DNA of 35,130 bases from Clostridiales bacterium. GTDB lineage: Bacteria; Bacillota; Clostridia; Mahellales; Mahellaceae. Location: positions 1 through 35,130 of the forward strand of contig JASGMM010000018.1 of NCBI GenBank assembly GCA_030156435.1. The letters are read 5' to 3'. This document shows positions 31,311 to 35,130 of this stretch, piece after piece. A program made the position numbers and the translations under genes. Numbering within the stretch: the first letter of the stretch is position 1; each line of letters begins with the position of its first letter. The notes below the pieces were generated by a model. The model had not been told where the DNA came from. It saw only the letters and a list, made by a program, of their open reading frames with translations, and searched no databases.

Positions 31311-34217
31311 ATGGCAGCGGTTGTAATGGTTTTGCGCAAGATGGTCAAAAACCGGTGGCTGGTGCTATGCTTGCTGCTGGGTTTGATAATATCTGTTGCG
31401 CTGGTAAGCAGTATACCGATGTATAGCAGCGGTGTATTGCAAAAGTTATTGACCAAAGATTTGGAAGAATACCAAGTTTCATCGAATAACTATCCGGGTT
31501 CATATCAATTCAGCCTATATTATAAAGAAGAAACCAAGGCTGAAGATAAACCCGATATATATAATGAGTTGGACAGATATATAAAACAGAACGTACCTGG
31601 TATAATAGATAAGCCTTATTTGATGTACACGCAGAATGTTTCATTAGACCCATATAAGATGACCCCAGAGGATCCTAATAAAGTAGATCCGAGACCCAAC
31701 CGTTATGGCAAAATACAGGCATTGATGGATTTCGAAGAACACATAAAGCTCATTGACGGCCGGATGCCCGCCAAAGATAAAGTGGACGGGGTATATGAAG
31801 CGTTAGTCACCGAGGGCGCGCTCAATAAACTGGATATGGTCTTAGGCAATGTGTTTATAATTGATGATCCGGGGGATGAGCAATTTAAGCCCATAAGGAT
31901 CAAACCGGTTGGCGTTTTTGAACCGAAAGATGAGAGGGATTTATATTGGTTTAGAGCCCCATCGGTTTATAACGAAAGCTTTATCATCGATTATGACCTT
32001 TTTAAGAGGGATTTTGTAAACCAAACGCATGCATTGATAAAGAGCAGTAACTGGTATTATGCGTTTGATTATAATACTATACTGGTGCAGGACATAAATA
32101 AGCTGTTGGCAAACCATGTTTCTATAATAAAGGATTTAAACAACATATACAATGGTTTTACTGTTAATGTACCTATGATAGGTATACTTCAGAAATATAC
32201 CGAACAACAAAAGCAGGTCAGCATGCTGCTTTTGGCGTTAAATGTACCTGTGCTGCTTATGCTTATCTTTTATATATTTATGGTATCGTTTTTAATAATC
32301 GATTCGGATAAGAATGAGATAGCGATATTGCGCAGCAGGGGTGCCGGGCGATTCCATATCATGGTTCAATATTTGATAGAGGGTATTATACTGGCCGGTG
32401 TGGCTTTTGTACTAGGGCCGCCGTTGGGGCTCTTGCTTACCAAGTTTCTAGGCACATCCAACGGGTTTATGGAATTTGTTAACAGAAAGGCTTTGCCGGT
32501 GGCATTGAGTGCTAGTGCATATAAGTATGCTTTAATCGCTGCGGCAGCTTCCGTTATAATGTTGTTGATACCAGCCTATTTTGCTTCCAACATAAGCATT
32601 GTTGTCCATAAACAACAGCTTGCCAGATACACCGGGAGTTCATGGTGGCAGAGGTCTTTTATAGATGTTATACTTATGCTCATAGCGGGATACGGTTTAT
32701 ATACATTCAATCAACATCAGCAGGTACTCGCTATAACCAATGCAAATGCCACGGAATTGCAAGTTAATCCTTTGCTGTTTTTTGCGTCTACATTATTCGC
32801 ACTGGGTATCGGGTTATTCTTTCTGCGAATATATCCGTGGATTGTAGAAGCTATATATAGATTGGGCAATAGGTGGTGGACGCCTTCGTTATATGAGACC
32901 TTAACGCAGGTTAGCCGCTCATCCAGGCAATATCAGTTTTTGATGGTATTCCTTATAATGACTATAGCCACCGGCTTATTTAGTGCAAACTCTGCACGTA
33001 CTATAAACAAGAACATAGAGGACCGTATATATTATCAAATAGGCGCCGATGTGGCCATGATGCCGGCTTGGGAGAGCAATGCTCCGCCGGCCGGAGCAAC
33101 GGTGCCGTCATCAACTCCTCAGCCTACTTCTGCACAGGGAGCGGAAAATGGAATAGAAGCGCCTGAGAGGATACAATATTCCGAACCGCCATTTCTGAGT
33201 TATCAGCAATTACCCGGCGTAGAGCATGCTACCAGGGTATTTCAACGCGGTATGGTGGATGTTACAGCAGGCGGACAAAGGGTGAGCGACGTACAGTTGA
33301 TGGCGATAGAACCGTACGATTTTGGATTGACAGCATGGTTCAGGGATGATTTGCTTAAGCCGTATCATATAAATAATTATCTTAACTTGTTATCTCAGGA
33401 ACCTAGCGCAGCGTTGATCTCCAGATCTATGAGCAAGGCTTACGGTATAAATAAAGGAGATTATATATATTTAAGCTGGAACGGCGTGGATGCCGCCAGT
33501 TTTATAGTATATGAGGTTATCGATTATTGGCCGTCGTGGAATCCTAGAAGAAACCCTGAAGAGAGCTTAAACGCAGAATATCTCCCCAACGATCCCATGC
33601 TCGTAGTGGCTAATCTTCCATATGTACAAAATCACCTTGCGCTGGAGCCTTATGAAATATGGCTAAAAATGAAACCAGGGGCAACTAGCGCGGAATTGTA
33701 TAAAGGTATAGAGGATAAAAAGCTTGAAGTAAGTGACTTGAGAGATGCCAGCCAGGAGATAATAAAAATAAAAAACGATCCTATGCAACTTGGACTTAAC
33801 GGTGCTATGACATTGGGATTTATCATATCGTTAGCCATAACGTTTTTGGGCTTTTTACTGTATTGGATACTGTCGATGCGCGGCAGGACCTTTGAATTCG
33901 GCGTGTTGCGCGCTATAGGCATGTCGTTGCCGCAGCTCTTAAGCATGATGGTATGGGAACAGGTCCTGACATCGGGCATGGCTATAGTAGCGGGCATATT
34001 GGTCGGAGGACTGACCAGCACGTTGTTTGTGCCGCTGCTTCAGGTAGCATACAGTGCTGTGAGCCAAGTGCCGCCGTTTAAGGTAATCTCGTATTTTAGC
34101 GATAGGGCGAAACTCTATATAATGGTAGGTATAATGTTGGGATCAGGTCTGGCTATATTAGGCAATATACTGTCACGAATAAAGATAAGTCAGGCCATAA
34201 AGATGGGGGAGGAGTAA
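31311..34217 (+). CDS. Large FtsX-family ABC transporter permease
   Basis: A 968-aa membrane protein with about ten helices. There is one near residues 17-37, a large extracellular domain to about 300, then a first FtsX-like block (LLLALNVPVLLMLIFYIFMV; IEGIILAGVAFVLGPPLGLL; ALIAAAASVIMLLIPAYF). Two further helix pairs follow, then a second extracellular domain (about 590-840). The last FtsX block has GAMTLGFIISLAITFLGFLL and LTSGMAIVAGILVGGL. ILRSRGAGRFHIM and GVLRAIGMSLPQLL are the conserved cytoplasmic coupling motifs. The Pro/Ser-rich stretch at about 595-620 is a linker. The start is ATG with AGGAGGG, 13 bp after the fusion subunit. Such proteins move peptides, lipoproteins or antibiotics; the substrate is unknown here. 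Confidence 0.9.
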   Translation: MAAVVMVLRKMVKNRWLVLCLLLGLIISVALVSSIPMYSSGVLQKLLTKDLEEYQVSSNNYPGSYQFSLYYKEETKAEDKPDIYNELDRYIKQNVPGIIDKPYLMYTQNVSLDPYKMTPEDPNKVDPRPNRYGKIQALMDFEEHIKLIDGRMPAKDKVDGVYEALVTEGALNKLDMVLGNVFIIDDPGDEQFKPIRIKPVGVFEPKDERDLYWFRAPSVYNESFIIDYDLFKRDFVNQTHALIKSSNWYYAFDYNTILVQDINKLLANHVSIIKDLNNIYNGFTVNVPMIGILQKYTEQQKQVSMLLLALNVPVLLMLIFYIFMVSFLIIDSDKNEIAILRSRGAGRFHIMVQYLIEGIILAGVAFVLGPPLGLLLTKFLGTSNGFMEFVNRKALPVALSASAYKYALIAAAASVIMLLIPAYFASNISIVVHKQQLARYTGSSWWQRSFIDVILMLIAGYGLYTFNQHQQVLAITNANATELQVNPLLFFASTLFALGIGLFFLRIYPWIVEAIYRLGNRWWTPSLYETLTQVSRSSRQYQFLMVFLIMTIATGLFSANSARTINKNIEDRIYYQIGADVAMMPAWESNAPPAGATVPSSTPQPTSAQGAENGIEAPERIQYSEPPFLSYQQLPGVEHATRVFQRGMVDVTAGGQRVSDVQLMAIEPYDFGLTAWFRDDLLKPYHINNYLNLLSQEPSAALISRSMSKAYGINKGDYIYLSWNGVDAASFIVYEVIDYWPSWNPRRNPEESLNAEYLPNDPMLVVANLPYVQNHLALEPYEIWLKMKPGATSAELYKGIEDKKLEVSDLRDASQEIIKIKNDPMQLGLNGAMTLGFIISLAITFLGFLLYWILSMRGRTFEFGVLRAIGMSLPQLLSMMVWEQVLTSGMAIVAGILVGGLTSTLFVPLLQVAYSAVSQVPPFKVISYFSDRAKLYIMVGIMLGSGLAILGNILSRIKISQAIKMGEE

Positions 34218-34222
34218 AGCGG

Positions 34223-35130
34223 ATGTTGATGATAGAATGCGAAGAACTGGTCAAGATCTATAAAGTGGCGGATTTAGAAGTAGTGGCACTGCAGGGCTTG
34301 GACTTGGAAGTGGAAGAAGGAGAGCTGTTGGCCGTCATAGGCAACAGCGGCAGTGGCAAAAGTACGTTGCTCAATATGCTGGGCGGATTAGACAGGCCTA
34401 CAGCCGGCAGACTGTTTGTCGACGGTAAAGATTTGCTCAAAATGAGCGATAAGGACCTGGTAAAATATAAGAGGGATACGGTAGGCTTTATATGGCAGAA
34501 CAGCGGCCGGAACCTTATACCATATCTTACAGCGTTGGAAAATGTCGAATTGCCGATGCTTATAGCCGGTAAACTCCTGAAGGAACGCGCTAGAGAGTTG
34601 TTGGAGAGGGTAGGTATGGAGGGTAAGATGAACCGTAAGCTGGGTGAATTATCGGGCGGCGAACAGCAAAGAGTGGCGATATCCATAGCGCTGGCCAATA
34701 ATCCGCGCTTGCTGCTGGCCGATGAGCCGACCGGCTCGGTAGATACCAAGATGGCTGACCAAATACTCGATTTGTTGCGTGAACTCAACCGAAGCATGAA
34801 GATAACGACCGTCATAGTCACGCACGATATGCGCTTGGCCAAGAAGGTGGATAGGGTAGTGGCTATAAGGGACGGCAAGACCAGCAGTGAATTGATACGG
34901 CGCAAGTCCTATGCCGAAGAGCTGGCTGAGATAGAGGCAGGTATAGAGCAAAGCGAAGAGGAAACCCACGAAGAACTGGCCGTATTGGACAGAGCGGGCA
35001 GGCTTCAAATACCGAGAGAATACCTGGAAGCACTGGGGTTGGACGGTGTAAACAAGATAAAAGTGGAGTTGGAGGATGGTAAAATAGTATTGATACCACC
35101 TCAGAATGTGGAGGAAGCGAAAAAAGACGC
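34223..35130 (+). CDS. ABC transporter ATP-binding protein with AbrB-like C-terminal extension (runs off the window)
   Basis: An open frame from ATG 34223 (GGGGGAGGAG 8 nt upstream) runs 302 codons without a stop to the window end, so it is partial. Residues 1-230 form a MacB/LolD-type ATPase: GNSGSGKST, FIWQNSGRNLIPYLTALENV, SGGEQQRVAISIALANNP, LLLADEPTGSVD and VTHDMRLAKKVDRVVAIRDG. After an acidic linker (ELAEIEAGIEQSEEETHEE), residues about 250-295 read LAVLDRAGRLQIPREYLEAL, then KIKVELEDGKIVLIPP. This matches the swapped-hairpin AbrB/MazE fold ('D..GRi.iP...r..lgi..'). Its ATPase part serves the adjacent permease; the extension may regulate or dimerise it. The fold assignment for the extension is by eye. 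Confidence 0.88.
   Translation, partial: MLMIECEELVKIYKVADLEVVALQGLDLEVEEGELLAVIGNSGSGKSTLLNMLGGLDRPTAGRLFVDGKDLLKMSDKDLVKYKRDTVGFIWQNSGRNLIPYLTALENVELPMLIAGKLLKERARELLERVGMEGKMNRKLGELSGGEQQRVAISIALANNPRLLLADEPTGSVDTKMADQILDLLRELNRSMKITTVIVTHDMRLAKKVDRVVAIRDGKTSSELIRRKSYAEELAEIEAGIEQSEEETHEELAVLDRAGRLQIPREYLEALGLDGVNKIKVELEDGKIVLIPPQNVEEAKKD

Noticed and set aside
1-35130. CRISPR array, tRNA or rRNA genes, prophage or toxin-antitoxin system
   Set aside because: No regularly spaced direct repeats of CRISPR size, no tRNA-like cloverleaf with a TTCRA arm, no rRNA-like sequence and no phage structural genes were recognised. The AbrB-like segment is fused to an ATPase and has no partner toxin.

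Overview
The window looks like a chromosomal segment from an anaerobic, moderately low-GC Firmicute of the class Clostridia. The reasons are the AddAB-type recombination helicase pair, Bacillus/Clostridia-style leader RNAs, strong AGGAGG ribosome binding sites, TTG and GTG starts, an anaerobic sulfatase-maturase remnant and very heavy use of the ATA isoleucine codon. A Thermoanaerobacterales/Mahella-like bacterium is my best guess, but that is an inference from style, not from a marker gene.

Layout. (1) 179-5741: an AddB-like and an AddA-like helicase/nuclease pair for double-strand-break end processing. Both proteins carry an apparent four-cysteine Fe-S nuclease module. (2) 5742-9035: a gene-poor stretch, then an ABC-2 type exporter (ATPase plus permease) behind a leader with two mutually exclusive hairpins, one of which hides the Shine-Dalgarno (SD) site, then a membrane-anchored TPR protein. 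(3) 9109-13028: an ECF sigma factor, two unrelated small lipoproteins, a graveyard of broken genes (AraC regulator, GH42 beta-galactosidase, ComEC-like metallo-hydrolase) and a frameshifted nucleotidyltransferase. (4) 13212-15132: a PfpI/DJ-1 protein and a malic enzyme, followed by a DruA/DUF4338 remnant and a dispersed repeat of about 119 bp. (5) 15589-17158: a TPP riboswitch with terminator controlling a YkoF/MTH1187-like thiamine-binding protein and a HypE/ThiL-like AIR-synthase-family enzyme. (6) 17377-18973: a complete IS256-family element with 8-bp target duplications, inserted into a second copy of the same repeat. (7) 19049-22620: metG, tatD, a fragment of an anaerobic sulfatase-maturase, a DUF503 gene and a convergent hotdog thioesterase.

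(8) 22735-28819: a trp operon, trpE-D-C-F-B-A. Its leader has ten (G/U)AG triplets at almost perfect 5-nt periodicity, an antiterminator overlapping those triplets and a terminator overlapping the antiterminator. This is the layout of TRAP (MtrB) attenuation known from Bacillus subtilis. As in B. subtilis, trpG is absent from the operon. (9) 29282-35130: a MacAB/Lol-like ABC export cluster of two ATPases flanking a lipoprotein membrane-fusion subunit and a 968-aa FtsX-type permease. The second ATPase, cut by the window end, carries a C-terminal AbrB-like extension.

The strongest items for follow-up are the TRAP-type trp leader, the TPP-riboswitch operon with an unassigned AIR-synthase-family enzyme, the SD-masking hairpin switch before the ABC exporter, the double Fe-S AddAB pair and the ABC ATPase-AbrB fusion. 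No tRNA, rRNA or CRISPR array was seen.
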